Made by a program: the position numbers and the translations under genes. 64,000 bases of DNA from positions 772,543 through 836,542 of the forward strand of contig PTEX01000138.1 of the NCBI GenBank assembly GCA_003342815.1, read 5' to 3'. The notes below the pieces were generated by a model. That model worked only from the letters and a program-made list of their open reading frames with translations. It was not told where the DNA came from and made no database searches. Positions 38,301 through 50,134 of this stretch are shown one piece after another; the stretch's first letter is position 1; each line of letters starts with the position of its first letter. This DNA comes from Eudromia elegans (Eukaryota; Chordata; Aves; Tinamiformes; Tinamidae).

Positions 38301-41300
38301 GCTGTGTTTTGAAAATAAGCTGCTTCCCTGCTGGGCAATGCTGCTGGATTACAATTATTTTACTGGCATTAGTATGAAGGCCAGAAAATTGCTAGAATAC
38401 CCTGTGAACTTTCCTCTAGAAATGACAGCAACAGCGGGTACAATTGTAATTTTCCACTATTATTGATTTCACTTGTGACTGTTTTGTATCTAGACGGAAG
38501 CAGAAAATATCTAACACAAGCAAAAAGACAACATATCTGTGTGTGTTATTTCACAGAGCAGCATATCCTAATAACCCAGGGGACAAAGTAAGCCCAAAAC
38601 AGAGGAAGTTGCCCAAAAGAAGCTAGTTATAACTTTCTTGTTTGCGGATATAAACACATACTGAAAACTCCCCTGCACTCCCACACTCATAATTTCTAAG
38701 GCATATGAATTTATTTAGGCTCTTTGTGCACAATGCTTTCAAGACACTTTGTGATTTTTTTTTAAGGAACAGAAAGAAGCAGGTAAGAACTTACATTTCT
38801 TGCTTCTAAGTCTATACTCCAGTTTTGATTTCTTAATAACAGCCAACAGAGTAAAATGACATGCAGTGTTACACACACCAAAATCCAGTTTATACAGAAA
38901 TTCTTCAAGGTTGGGCTGTCTAAAAGGAAACACAAACAAATTAGCTGAAAAGTAACATCTGATGTTGATTTACATTTTTCTATAATGTAAATATGTAAAT
39001 AAGAATGTACAATTTCCTGAATCTTTTCCTTGCCAGCAATGTAAGTTTAAGAAGCCGTCTTCCTCATTTCCCATGCCCACTCCATCACTATCACAGTTTT
39101 ACCATGTCTTACTGCAACAACTGAAAGTAACGGTGCTGGAACAGGAGGGGAACTTCTTACATTGGCTTTGCTACCGAGAAAGACAATTTTCATACTCAAT
39201 CCATATCTTATGTTAATTTATTATTAAGTTGCAGACAAAAAGCTGCAAATTGGGAGAGAATACAATTGTTTCCTTTGATCCATCTTGATAAAATCCTACA
39301 AAAGAAACGATGTTCAAAATCTGGATTGTATTTTTATCCTAGTGATGTTTTTGTTAGCTCAAGTTTTCTACTGGACCAGTGTCTAAGTCCATGGCTAGCT
39401 AGCTATTGAGTCTTATCTTTAGAGTCTGAGGGACTCATGTATTCAAAGAGAGATATTCCACCTATCAAGTCTTTTCAGACACTTGCAAGGCAACTTGAAA
39501 GCGACAGATGACTAATTCTTTGTTTACAAACCATTGCTAAGTACCCACAGCTAATGCTACCAGTGGAGCAAATGGCTGTGTGACATTAATGAGCCTGCTC
39601 CAAGAGGTCTAATAGGAATTCCTTTTTCACAGGCTGTGTTTTAAGATGCACGTGAGCAGCTTGCCCACAGTAACTGCTCTAGAACTGGATGCAAGCCCCC
39701 TCTTTTCTTGCATTAAACACATAATTTTTCCTTCTTCAGACAGGCAAGGTTGAACTCAAACAGGCACTGTTGCAACATACAAAAGCCTGTGTTTGTTTTC
39801 AGGAGCAAGGAGCAGCAAGGAAGGATCTTCAGCACTAACCTATCTCTCATTCTATTATCAGCTCCATATTGAATTAATTTCCTTTATTCCTATTTAGTCT
39901 GCTGGACCTGCATCTGTTTTACTTCAGCTTATTGCTATCTCTACTGCACTATGGATTTTCTTTGATATTTAAGATTGATGAATTAATGTTTGTGAACCAG
40001 TACCAGCAGTAGACCTTTTGGAAGGCCAAATACTACAACTACTGCCAGGATCTTATAAAGCAAATCAAACAATTTTTTCCCCTTGAATACGTGTTTAACT
40101 ATATATACTGAAAGAGAACACACAAAAATGTCAACACATTTTATGCTACAAGCAAATAAAGTCTGTTTTCAGTCAATATTAGGAACCTAACTGAACCACA
40201 CAGAAAAATAATGTTTGTTGTCAACTTGAACATATATTTAGATAGGGAAAGTAGATAGTAAAACCATGAAATAAGTTAAAATACACAACTGGATTCCACA
40301 AAACTACTGCACTTTTTATATCTATATAAACTGAAAGTACTACATGGAAAATAGTCATCCATATTATGTGGGTGTTTTTATTTTTTTGGTGATATAGTAA
40401 CCTCATAAGAGCCTAAAAGAACTGGAAGCTCCCTAATGCCACAAAAAACTTTATTTAAAAACTCTAGTAAACATCAAGGTGAAAGGTATTTCACATTAGG
40501 GAGAACATTTTAATCAGTTAATCATTAGAACCTTACACTTTGTCATCTTTTGATTCTTGAGTTTACAGTAGACAAACTGTGAAATCATAATTACATCCAT
40601 ATTAACATAAAAGATGGCAGTGACAATCTGAAAGACAAGAAAAGATATATTTGCTTGTTCGGTATACGAGAAGTCCAAAGTCATTACTGAACTTAACTGC
40701 ATGAGGATTTTGCTTCATAATCAAAACGTGAATGACAAATAACAAAGCCTTGACAAAAAAAAAAAAAAAAAAAAAAAAAGGCAGCAAATCAGCAAAGTGC
40801 TTTAGGATCCCAAACCAGTTCGCCTGCCGCAGATTAATGCAATGTAAAGCTTGTTGACAAACCTGCAGAGTTTTGTAATTCCCAAAGACACATGGCACAA
40901 CTCCTTGCCTCGGCAGACTGATAAATCTGTTCTTGTCCAGAAGCTCTGGTCTGCTCCACTTAGGTTCCTAACACTTAAAAAGCTACTGATCTTACTCAGT
41001 GTCTCTTGCTTCAGTAAAACAAAGCTGTCTTTTTTTCTCCATTTCACACTGAGAAGGATCGAACAGTTAGAATCACAAATTAAATCTTAAACTAGGTGGT
41101 GACTCTAACCAATCTTGGTCCCCTCTCTACCCTGTGAAATCTTGTGCAGGTGGTTGATAAATGTAACTTTCTCTTTAATTAAAAGTAAAAAATTAAAAAG
41201 GCAGATTTCACACAATTAATGTGTCACTGAAAACTTGTTTCTTTCAGAGAAACTTTCCTCTTGGAGAAGAAAAATATACTTCTCTAATCAGTCAGAGATA

Positions 41301-42884
41301 AAGAACTTTGGATTAATATTTCCTTGTTAATACAAAATTCACCTAAAAAACCTCTCTAAAATTGGGGAAGACTAAATCAAGAGGTAGAAATACTGACAGA
41401 TTACCTGAATTGGCAGTTGATTTGTTAAATAGCAGCCTATAAAATTTGTTAAGTCTCCAGCTAGCCAACACAGCAGGAAGCCCAGGGAGAGCGCTTGATC
41501 CACTCCTCCATTGCGACAGGCGACATAAATTTGACTGACACAAAATGAAGAAGTAATTTTAAAATGGAGTAAACAAAAAAAGGTTTAGCAAGTGCATTTT
41601 TGAGATCTAAATAAAGACCAAAAAGTCTAACTCCCAGAGACCTATTGTAGCTGTGACCTTGAAGGAGACATCAGTATCACTCTAGCTCATCATGTCTTTC
41701 TCCAGCTGAACGAATGGCTCAGAGCACACCCTCATCACTGCTTCTGCATGCTCTTTTTTGTGGCTTGCACTAAAATACCATTTTCCGGAGATCAGAACCA
41801 TGCCATAAGCATTTTATATTTATGTTCTGTAACTACCAGCCTTCAAAATACTGTAATGACACTGTTATTTAGCATAGAGGGGCTATGAAGGATCAGAGCA
41901 CCTAAAAAGAGTCGACGACTATACTTATGCCTCCAAATTGGAAAAATGTTATTCAGTTTCACAATGTGGTCTAGGAAGCAAATCCAAATGCAAGTCTATT
42001 AGATATATGTTGATGAATTCCATACTAACATGGCAGTTTTAATGTAAAGTTCCCTCTCAACTAATATTTCAGCAGATGAACAGCTTAGTAAGAATGGTTT
42101 TATTTTCCTTGGCTTCCTTAGCCCTATATCCACCCTGTGTGGACACAATTTGGAGTCAATCCCATTTTGTTTCAGACATTTTCACCTGATGAGTGCATAT
42201 TTGCTTTTCTTTTGCCATTTCTTACCCATATATTTATAATTTTAACCCATGCCCATGCACCAAAGAGAAACTGATTTAGCACCACCAAAGTGGCCTTTCT
42301 TAGCCCCAGTTTCATGGGCAGCAGTGAGCACAAGAGCAGTGGTGACACAGCATGTGGTTCAAATAAACACGGGGCCAGTCCCTGCCGCCAGCGTGCCTGT
42401 GTGTGCACACACATCTACGGGTGCGGGAGATAAGAAGGAAGAGGTGATTTATTCTCATTTGCTCTAAGTGGCAGAGATTAGTGTCAAGTCAGTACAACAG
42501 AACAGTACATCAAGCTCATTTGTCAACCACCAAATATTGTTCCAAACATGAACAACATGCTTCTCTGGCATATTATATCTGTATTATGCAGATAGAGAAA
42601 CATATCCAAGATAAACTAAAAAAAGGCAGCTTTTGAAAAAGGCTTCAGGCAAGATTACTCATGTTTGAATCTGCAGACTGCTTAAGACTTTAAACTTACG
42701 GTAGTGCAGCAAACAGAAAGCAGACAATGGAAATCAGGCCTGTGACAACGCTCCAAAACTCCCACGCATTCTCCACACATTCTTCAAGGAGATGCCAAAT
42801 CCATGGTGTTCCATTTATACACAATCTCCTCTCCTCTACTGGAGAGATATTGAAAGCATGTGTATACAGCTGAGGAGCCATCAT
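32270..42884 (-). CDS. SLC66A1L: SLC66A1-like PQ-loop amino-acid transporter, complete
   Basis: Seven coding exons join in frame (915 nt with stop) to give 304 residues, close to the 291 of human SLC66A1/PQLC2, the lysosomal exporter of cationic amino acids. About seven membrane segments can be placed: roughly 44-61, 76-97, 104-125, 141-164, 186-203, 217-237 and 253-277. Both PQ-loop prolines are present (P62-Q63 and P204-Q205), each followed by the family's downstream pattern (VDQALSLGFL; RRSTEGTSY). The lumenal N-terminus has two N-glycosylation sequons (N12, N24). The C-terminal tail holds EAEPLL (LL at 297-298), an acidic dileucine lysosomal sorting signal. All introns are GT-AG. The start is the first of two adjacent ATGs at 42,884; the second (42,881) is equally possible. 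The neighbouring divergent VEPH1 supports the SLC66A1L rather than the SLC66A1 locus. Substrate is inferred from the family. Confidence 0.9.
36691..36876 (-). CDS. SLC66A1L: SLC66A1L coding exon 7
   Basis: The acceptor is GGTTTTGATTTAG and the donor ATTTTT|GTATCC, a weaker donor than the others. Its 62 codons contain FQRRSTEGTSYVLFALAMMG and LYFLHHLPWLLGSFGVLFLD, aligning to KSTQGISYSLFALVMLGN and LLHHLPWLVGSLGVLLLD of SLC66A1. Reading through the donor gives a stop after five more codons. Confidence 0.95.
37773..37868 (-). CDS. SLC66A1L: SLC66A1L coding exon 6
   Basis: The acceptor is TTTATTTTTCAG and the donor AAAAAT|GTAAGT. It encodes residues 178-209 in phase 0: GFVCGYISCVFYLGSRFPQL with the second PQ motif, matching GFVIGSISSVLYLLSRLPQI of SLC66A1. 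Confidence 0.95.
38135..38156. repeat. A22 tract
   Basis: Uninterrupted run of A on this strand, T in the sense of SLC66A1L, in intron 5. No SINE body is visible next to it. Confidence 0.95.
38795..38919 (-). CDS. SLC66A1L: SLC66A1L coding exon 5
   Basis: The acceptor is TTCCTTTTAG and the donor AGAAAT|GTAAGT. With the base left from exon 4 it reads YSPTLKNFCINWILVC and on through a very hydrophobic helix to residue 177. Sequence similarity to SLC66A1 is low, as in this least conserved part of the family. The exon is supported by exact phase match on both sides, strong splice sites and position. Confidence 0.85.
40537..40627 (-). CDS. SLC66A1L: SLC66A1L coding exon 4
   Basis: The acceptor is TCTTGTCTTTCAG and the donor AAAGT|GTAAGG. 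It encodes residues 106-135 plus one base, the third membrane helix (IVTAIFYVNMDVIMISQFVY), matching the TYTAVYYVLADLVMLTLYFYYKF region of SLC66A1. Confidence 0.92.
40755..40779. repeat. A25 tract
   Basis: Uninterrupted A run in SLC66A1L intron 3, about 130 bases upstream (in gene sense) of coding exon 4, so it is a T tract in the pre-mRNA. Confidence 0.95.
41405..41534 (-). CDS. SLC66A1L: SLC66A1L coding exon 3
   Basis: The acceptor is TTTTGTGTCAG and the donor ATTCAG|GTAATC. The first base completes the codon for P62, followed by QIYVACRNGGVDQALSLG and helix 2. This is the first PQ-loop, aligned to PQFIKAYKTGNMDQALSL of SLC66A1. The exon ends in phase 0 with LPIQ. Confidence 0.93.
42700..42884 (-). 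CDS. SLC66A1L: SLC66A1L coding exon 2 (first coding)
   Basis: Encodes residues 1-61 plus two bases of codon 62. It contains the glycosylated N-terminus, the family's WIWHLLEECVENAWEFW segment (SLC66A1 has WIWDVLGECAQDGW) and the first membrane helix. The donor is CTACC|GTAAGT. The 5' limit of the exon is not certain: CCCAG at about 42,895 is the likeliest acceptor that keeps the ATG. An acceptor inside the open frame (after TCTCTCCAG) has a better pyrimidine tract but would remove both ATGs. Confidence 0.88.
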
Positions 42885-44045
42885 CCTTGGACTGGGATTC
42901 AGTTTCAAAAGTTTATTTCTGCCTTCCTTTTTACCCCATGCAAATTCGCAAAGCGGTTTACCAGCCTTGAATATCCTCTGTCAAAAGACCTCTGCATCCG
43001 GATGGATGCTCCGTATCACAGTTACTTCAAACCTCATATACGAACCTGCCAAGTCAAAGACATAAGTATTGCCAGTGTGAATAAGACATTAATCATAAGA
43101 GGCCTATATTTGTTGCTTACTACAAAGAAATCAGACTTCCTGAAAGGGAAGAAAAAAAAAAAAAAAAGGTACTTTGCAGTGCATCTCATTCATTTGCTCT
43201 TGACAAAGACGCAACACTCCAGATTTGTATCACTTCAGTATTTTTGTTTGAGGTTGTGTTCAACTGATAGTTACACTGAGATTCTAGAAATCTGTTACAG
43301 GGTAAAATAAATTTTCTATTTTCACTGAACACCAAAACAGATTCTCATGTTGAACAATTTTTCAATAAAGTAAAAATATTTTCTTTAATGTTACTAACCC
43401 AGATTCTGAAAGTTCTGCTCAAGTTTATAAAACATGAATATAATCTTGACTTCTATGTAACTAATTGCAGGAGAATATTATGGAAAGGCCACTAGAGACT
43501 CAGATTCCAGAAAAGGTCAAAAGTCTATTTCAATCTACTCTGCCCCTCAAACTAACCAGTCATTCAATACAGTGTCAGTTGCCAGTATTTAATGCTCAGA
43601 GGAAAGAGGAAGAAATTTGAAGGCAGCAAAGGTAGGATATTTCAATCCCCTTGATGAAGAAGTCCAAATTGAGACATAACAGTACAAGTTGTTTTAAATT
43701 TGGAAATATGTTTTTATGTTTCTTTTATAGACTTTGGAAATATTTTTGTAGCCAATTATAGTTATTCTAGATATTTTGCATTCTTGATGAATATAGTTTC
43801 ATATAGCATGAATGTAATATTTACTTAGAAGGCTAAAAGCTAGAAAACATAAGAATTTTCAAACAAAAATACCTAATTATCTATGATTACTCCTTGAGAC
43901 TTCCTGTTGACTGCAGAAATCAATTTGGTTGCTGCTTTTCTCATACACTCTTACGACATTCTGTGTCCCCCAGAAGTTGGTAATGCCTTATGCAGAACGG
44001 CCTGAAAACAACTAGCTACTGAGGAAAAAGCCAGGGCAAATATAC

Positions 44046-44070
44046 TGTTAAAAAACAAAACAAAACAAAA
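44046..44070. repeat. (AAAAC)n microsatellite
   Basis: Four near-perfect AAAAC units within SLC66A1L intron 1. Confidence 0.85.
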
Positions 44071-45514
44071 CTATTGCCTAAGTCTCTGTCTGGCATCGAA
44101 GCCAGAAGGGCTGGTGATCTATTCCTTCCACAACATGCTACTTTGGAGCTACCCTCATTCTGCAAACAACTTTCAAATCTTCAATAAAATTTCACAAAGA
44201 TATTTTCCCTGAGCATCACTCACAGAAAAGTCAGGACTCACTCTGCCAGTCATCTAGAAATGTGTGGAATTTTTTTGCTTTTTTGTTTTATGAAACGTCA
44301 GTTATCTCCAGCATTAAATGCTGGAAGAAATTTCCTGCAGAAACTGTCTGCATCTCAAAAAACCTGTTATCATTGCACCTTGAATAACAAATAACAAAAC
44401 AAACAAAAACATGTATTCATCCTAGCCTATTAGATATATTCAACTTGTACCAAGGAAATAATTAAATTTTGTAGCCATCTTTACAGATAATTTTACAAGT
44501 GCAAGGAAAAACCAGTGCAGAATGTTTTAAGTTAATCTTCTCATCTTGATACTCTGCACTTGGACATGGTTGTATGACCCACTAAAAAGAGAAATATATC
44601 AAAGCACTTCTGCTATTGAGCAGTTTTAGGCAAGACTTTTCAGCCAGGCAAAATATTGCAACAAAAATCTTTATGCTTTAGATAACACGGCACCTAAACT
44701 GCTACATTCTTCATTGTAAAACATCCATCTCAAAATGTGTGAAACACATTAGTCACAAAAAGCAAAATGAAATAGATTGAATATGGTATTTAAAGCCACT
44801 GCAGCGGGACCCATGCATGTAGAAGCTCTCTGCTTAGGCAAAGCACCACACGTGAACAAGCCAGAACACGACAATTCAGATTCCAGCACCTGGATCTTCT
44901 CCCGCACACTGCTCCAAAACCCTGCAGCTATTCCAGAAAACCTGCTGAAGAAGTGCCGTGGAAAAAGTGGCCGCTTGCACTTCCCAGATGACGGAGGACA
45001 TGAGCTTTGGCCTCCTGCCACCAAACACAGTTGAAGCACACGGATATTCCCCGTGCTGCTTTCCCATGGCACTCATGGAGCACAGAGACTTGGGCTGCGA
45101 GCTCTTGGGGTTGTTTTGCTGATCTTACAGTAAGTGCTATTTTTCTCAAAGTCCCAGCTACCAGAGCAGCAAAATACTCTGTTCCAGTAAGAGCTCTACC
45201 ACCCAAAACACCAATTTCGTTAGTGACTTAAATGTCTGGATGCCTTCAGCTAAAACCTCCTGCAGCAACACCCGAACGCCTCCTGCCAACACAAAGGACA
45301 ACAGTGTTTGTTTTGATCTTCAGCTATTTTCAAACCTGAACTGGATCTTCTCTATCAGAATACACCCTTCATTGAGTAAACTACATCTTAGCATGATGAA
45401 ATAATTAATTCTTTCTCCAGCTCAAAAGATTATTGGGGCTTGAGCTCAAATCATAGATGGCTCTCTCTCTCCATACGCACTGACTTGCACTGAGTTCTGG
45501 ATTTTTCTGAATAG

Positions 45515-45536
45515 AAAAAAAAAAAAAAAAAAAAAA
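45515..45536. repeat. A22 tract
   Basis: Uninterrupted A run in the long first intron of SLC66A1L. Confidence 0.95.
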
Positions 45537-46420
45537 GACATTATATTTATATAAAATTTTTTTTTGCATGAAATATTCTGCATCTGACAACAGGATCAGG
45601 AAGTCAGGAGATGTTTCTTTTCCTCCTATCGTATTTAAGTTGCTAATGATGAGAAAGGAAAACAAGTCTTGTTCACATAATTTCTTGCTTGTAACCTTAC
45701 ATTTCTGTTAGATGTTCAATTTTTTTTCTTGGGTAACTTTCTTAGATTACTCTCCAAACATCGCTTACAGCTGTGTGGAAAAGCTAAACTAAACACATTA
45801 TTTTCACAGAGTTGTTAACTTAGCACTTCACGCCTTTCTAAAAAGTTTTACCATTTGGCTACCTAGAAATAAAACTGCTCTGGCATAAGACATTAAGAAA
45901 GAAGAAAGTAACAGCCTGAGTCTCCCGTTTGGACACTCTTGTCCTTATTTTAACCCACTCCTCCAGAGTGAGGATGTCCAAGCAGATATATTTAATGATT
46001 TTAAGCTGAAATCCACGGCAGTCAGAGCAACTCCACAGGTAAATGAAGAAGGAAAGCGTCTTGCCTGGAACTTTGGAAACTTGCCTCAAATCCTCCAGGT
46101 CTCCATGCCCAAACTGCCACCAGCATCCACCCGTTTTGGCGGCTTCAAGCTTGGGGAATGACAAAAAAACAGTGCTTTAATAGATAACATTTGATAGATA
46201 ATAAAAAGAAACAGAAGTCAGTTACACATATTTGGAAGTTCTGTAATTAGCAGCTAGTACAGCCTAATATCTGTGCTAAGCATTCATAATTTAATTATTC
46301 CTGATAAGAAACATGTAGAAATAACCCAAAGGAGTAATCAATAGCCCAATACTTCCCCTTCCATCATATTCCTGTCTCTCACCACCCCCAAATACATTCT
46401 CAGGAGTTGAAAGCACTCAC

Positions 46421-46560
46421 CTCTTCACAAAAAGAGGAGCACTAACAACCACCCAGGCCGGCAACGCCTCTCACACGGCACAGCCACAGCCCAGGTGAAC
46501 ACCAGCTCCTCCACGGGGCAGATCCTCCGCCGCCTGCCTGACCCCAGGGCCGCGCTATGG
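46421..46560 (-). other. SLC66A1L: SLC66A1L non-coding first exon (5' end approximate)
   Basis: Within the CpG island the minus strand has a strong donor, GTGAAGAG|GTGAGTGC, placing the exon end at 46,421. The preceding sequence has no ATG in the last 130 bases, so translation would begin in the next exon at 42,884. The transcription start is not visible; 46,560 is a rough limit. Confidence 0.55.
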
Positions 46561-46905
46561 CGCGTAGGGATAAAAAAGAGGGAAACAGGTAAAAGAGGAA
46601 GGACAGGGAGGCGCCGGGGCGTCGAGGCCGGGCGCGGCGGTGGCAACCGCGGCCCAGGCCGGCGCGCGGTTTGGGGGAACACGAGGGGAAAGGCGCCGTG
46701 CTCCGCTTCGGGGGCGCGCTGTGAGGACACGGCGGCGGGGAGGCAGCCCTGCCGTGTCCAGCCCACGCCGTGTTTGCAGCCCGAGCCCGGGCGGACGGGG
46801 AGGCCGGAGCTGGGGTGTCCGTGAATCCAGCCCTGAAGGGGCTCCCTGCACCCTGCCGGCCTCTGGGCCCGCATCCTGGGGCGAGGAAGGTAGACATCAT
46901 CCCGG
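46450..46905 (-). promoter_or_regulatory. CpG-island promoter of SLC66A1L
   Basis: A compact CpG island with many CGC/GCG words, including GGCGCGCGG, lies in otherwise AT-rich DNA. A minus-strand splice donor at its left edge ties it to SLC66A1L. It may also start transcripts on the plus strand toward VEPH1, but no plus exon could be fixed. Confidence 0.7.
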
Positions 46906-47462
46906 GAAGGTTAATGCCTAGGAGGCTTCCTCGTGGAATCGGGGGTAAACGGTGCTTGGCTGCTGGGATTGCCTTTAATTAAAAAAAAAAAAAAGTGTTT
47001 TTTGTAGGAGTTAATGCAGGTACTTTTTAAAGGCCGTAAATCAATTGCAAAATGAATGAATAAATAAAAAACTACCAAAGTTTTTTCTGTACTTTAAAAA
47101 ATGAATACTTCAAAATAACTTAGTATAAGACAATGTTTTATAATTCACTGCATTTTTAATGCCCATTATGCAGCACCATCCTCTCCACAGCTGCTGCAGC
47201 CCAGCTCATTAGCCAGGGCCCAGGAAGGCAATTAAAGGAAGGCTTGGGGGTGGGGAGCTCATTTAATTGCCATACAGGTGGCAATTGGGTGGATTTTGGC
47301 AGCTGAGCAAGATTGGGTGGGAATTGTGAAATCCCCTCTTTGCGGCCCCAAGAGTTACCTGAGGTGGTGGCTGCTCTCCTGGCCTGGCTCAGCCCTCTCG
47401 GGTGGCTTTGGGCCTGTGCAGCAGCCCTGTCTCCAGCCTCATCTTCTTTTTGCTTTTCTTAG

Positions 47463-47688
47463 GTTACCCCAGACCTGGTTCGTGGCTCATCTTCTCCAGG
47501 ATGGCCAGTATTCCCCCCACTGGGCTTGGTGGGACCATGTCCTGCAGGAGAGGCTGGTGCTGGGGTCCCTCTGCATGTGCAGCTCATCCCGCCCTAGGGA
47601 GACCTCACTGTGTCTGGAAACCAAGTATGGAATTGAATATATTTTTATTATTTTAGTTCAGATATTATGTGGCAGTAACTATATCAAG
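47463..47688 (+). other. Candidate internal exon, unknown transcript
   Basis: A strong acceptor (CTTCTTTTTGCTTTTCTTAG) and a strong donor (ATCAAG|GTAAGC) bound 226 bases about 0.6 kb downstream of the CpG island. One plus frame is open throughout, but the product matches nothing I know and ends in an AT-rich stretch. It could be a 5' untranslated exon of VEPH1 or part of a non-coding RNA started from the shared CpG island. Confidence 0.25.
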
Positions 47689-49439
47689 GTAAGCGTGCTG
47701 ATAGACCCAATTTGTTCAAATGAAACAATTTAATACAATTTAATGCACTTAAAAATATATAGCATTAATAACAAGGAGAAAGGAGTAAATAGCAGTTCAG
47801 ATGCTGAAAGATGCCCTTAAAATCCTTCTAGAGGCTAGAAAGCATTTTAAGTATTTTCAGATCTGGAGGCTGGAAATAATAGATTTATCCAGGCCAGCTG
47901 TGACTATTCCTTCAGTGTCTGCATCCCCTATGTTGTGAACGGCATCTTTTGAGATGCACTTATTCACTTTGCCAAGAAAAAAAGGATAATGTGGTGAAAG
48001 ACAGCCAATTATTTCACAAACGTAAACTACATTAAAAGTGGTGTACAACATTATATATTTATGGGTACAGTTTTGTTCTGCTGTCAGGTAACAGAATGAA
48101 TAATACATTAATTCAAGGACCTGTCATTAAGTGAATTTGTCACTTTTTTTTTTTTTTTTTAAAAAAAAATCTTTGCTCTGTGTTTATGCAGAGCTTTAAT
48201 CCTTTTCTGGACATATGTAGTGGTGTGGGTGAGCTTACTATGAGACCATAAACTTGAAATAAACTTCCAAGCTTTTAGTTTTAAGTGAAATAATGCTAAT
48301 GAAATTCATTAGAGAGAAATGAAAATATTCAGGATGGCTTTATATATATATATTCCCTTAATGAGGGGTCATAAAAAGAAACTGATCCTGGATATTATTT
48401 AGATAGAAAAAGTTATTCCTACTTACCTTGTCTGTTGTCAGAGTATTATTACAATAATTTAGGAAAGAGTGTCCTTGTCAAGGATTAAAGAGAACATGGA
48501 ATTCAGGAAGACTAGGTTAAAAAATTTTTGCATATTTAAGAATTTGTGGATTGTCAGGCCCCAACTTGGATTCCTGGCTTGCCCCACAAGCCCAGCTGAG
48601 TTAAGGGAACACCCTAATACACTTACATGATGATGCAGCTCACAGAATGAGCTTCCCAGGTGTTCTGTAGTTTTCCAGTTAGATGTGTGTGATGATTTTG
48701 CAACTTTCAAAAGTAAGATTAAATTTATCTAAAATACCATTTATCTCAGAACATGTTAATCTGATTTTTTTCTATTCTCTTTTTTTCTCCCTAATGTAAT
48801 TGATGGCAAAACTGAATCATTTTACTACTGAACTGGGTACTGAAAGGTGAACACTGAATTTTCTATTACTTGATTTTCATTCAATGTGTATACACCGCAG
48901 CATTTCATAAATTCAGACCTTCTGGGGAGAAACATTTTGAACACAAAGGCTCAGTTGTTGACTCATATTGCAGAGACTATTGTTTTATTTTATTGTTTTA
49001 TCTATGAAAAGAAAAATAGATTCTCGGCAATATATTTTGAAAATTGAGGGAATAGTTTTCATACATGAGTCTTTGCTATGAGCTGTGTGCCACTCCTGTG
49101 GACTAGGAGATCCTCAGGCTAGTGAGATCCTTCGAGAAGAAGGACAAAAAGTATAGCAGCATCTTTTGAAGAATGTATTAATGATGAATTAGTGAGTGAT
49201 AACTCACTGAAGATAGGATGTTTCCTGTGACACAGTTATATTTACATGCTTTGGCCTTACAGCCCCTTCAAATGATGTGCTAGCGGTAGTAACATCAAAA
49301 TAAGCTTTCCAGTAATTATCACTGGAATTCCAGTTGGGGAGTTACCGGCTTCATAAAAGCCAAATTCTAAGTATTGTGGATCAAACTAAACCAATCAAAC
49401 GTGTTTACTTAATAGAATAACTGCCCTGTTGTGCAGTGC

Positions 49440-50134
49440 GAGGAGCGGTAGGTGTGATATGCCTCGGGTTTGTAAGGGTCTGTCATAGGTCAGATACTTT
49501 GCAATATTTCGAGTCCAAGATGATGGAATGGAGGAGCTTGTACTGAATTTGCAGGTGCTGCTGAGTAACAGCATAGCGCTGAGTCAGTAGCGTGATGCTG
49601 TGGAAGAAGAGGCAGCTGTAGCTGTGCAGTGTGTTCCCAGGGTGGGAGCTAGGAGATGTGGGGAACAATTATTCTGCTGTGGTTAAGAGTGAAGAAGACT
49701 TGGACAGACTGTTGAATTCAGCTTTCAGTGCCCTGCTTTAAGAAAAATGTAGATTCCAGAGGAGCGCTTCAAGAACAACAAAAAGCTAAGAAAATATGAG
49801 GAGGGTGAGTAGCTGAGAGGTACATTTTGGCCAGAAAGAGACATTTGAGAGAGTAAGGAAGCCTTAAAAATGTCAAGCATTGTAATAAAACAGTGATCTG
49901 TTGTCCTGTATTTCTAATGGAGTGGGAAGAAGTGTTTGGCTACTGCAGTAAATTTCTAATTATGAAGTGTTGAAGCATTTTGCTTAGGGAAGCTGTGGGA
50001 TCATGAAGGTTTTTAAGAACAGATTAGATCAACATTTGTCAGGTCTGGACACACCTGATCTTGTCTCAACATGTGGCAGTAGGTTAGATAATCTCCCAAG
50101 ACATTTATAGCTCTACATTTCTATGGTTTCATGC
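49440..50134 (+). mobile_element. Old CR1 LINE fragment
   Basis: The segment follows the CR1 3' portion in order. Around 49,585 it has AGTAGCGTGATGCTGTGGAA; at about 49,775 ACAACAAAAAGCTAAG with ATGAGGAGGG; at about 49,985 AGGGAAGCTGTGGGATC with AGGTTTTTAAGAACAGATTA; and it ends in CTCTACATTTCTATGG. Many substitutions and indels show an old, inactive copy in plus orientation. The left boundary is approximate. Confidence 0.75.

Noticed and set aside
42700..42908. Longer N-terminus of SLC66A1L starting at 42,908
   Set aside because: The triplet at that position is TTG, not ATG. The first ATG in this frame is at 42,884.
45859..46164. Minus-strand frame of about 100 codons preceded by a fair acceptor (CATTCCCCAAG)
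   Set aside because: No family resemblance and no good donor within or after it. It could be part of an alternative 5' untranslated exon of SLC66A1L, but the evidence is too thin to list.
46425..46874. Long overlapping minus-strand frames through the CpG island, as a possible N-terminal coding exon of SLC66A1L
   Set aside because: The frame stops before the donor at 46,421, and family comparison places the N-terminus in the exon at 42,700-42,884.
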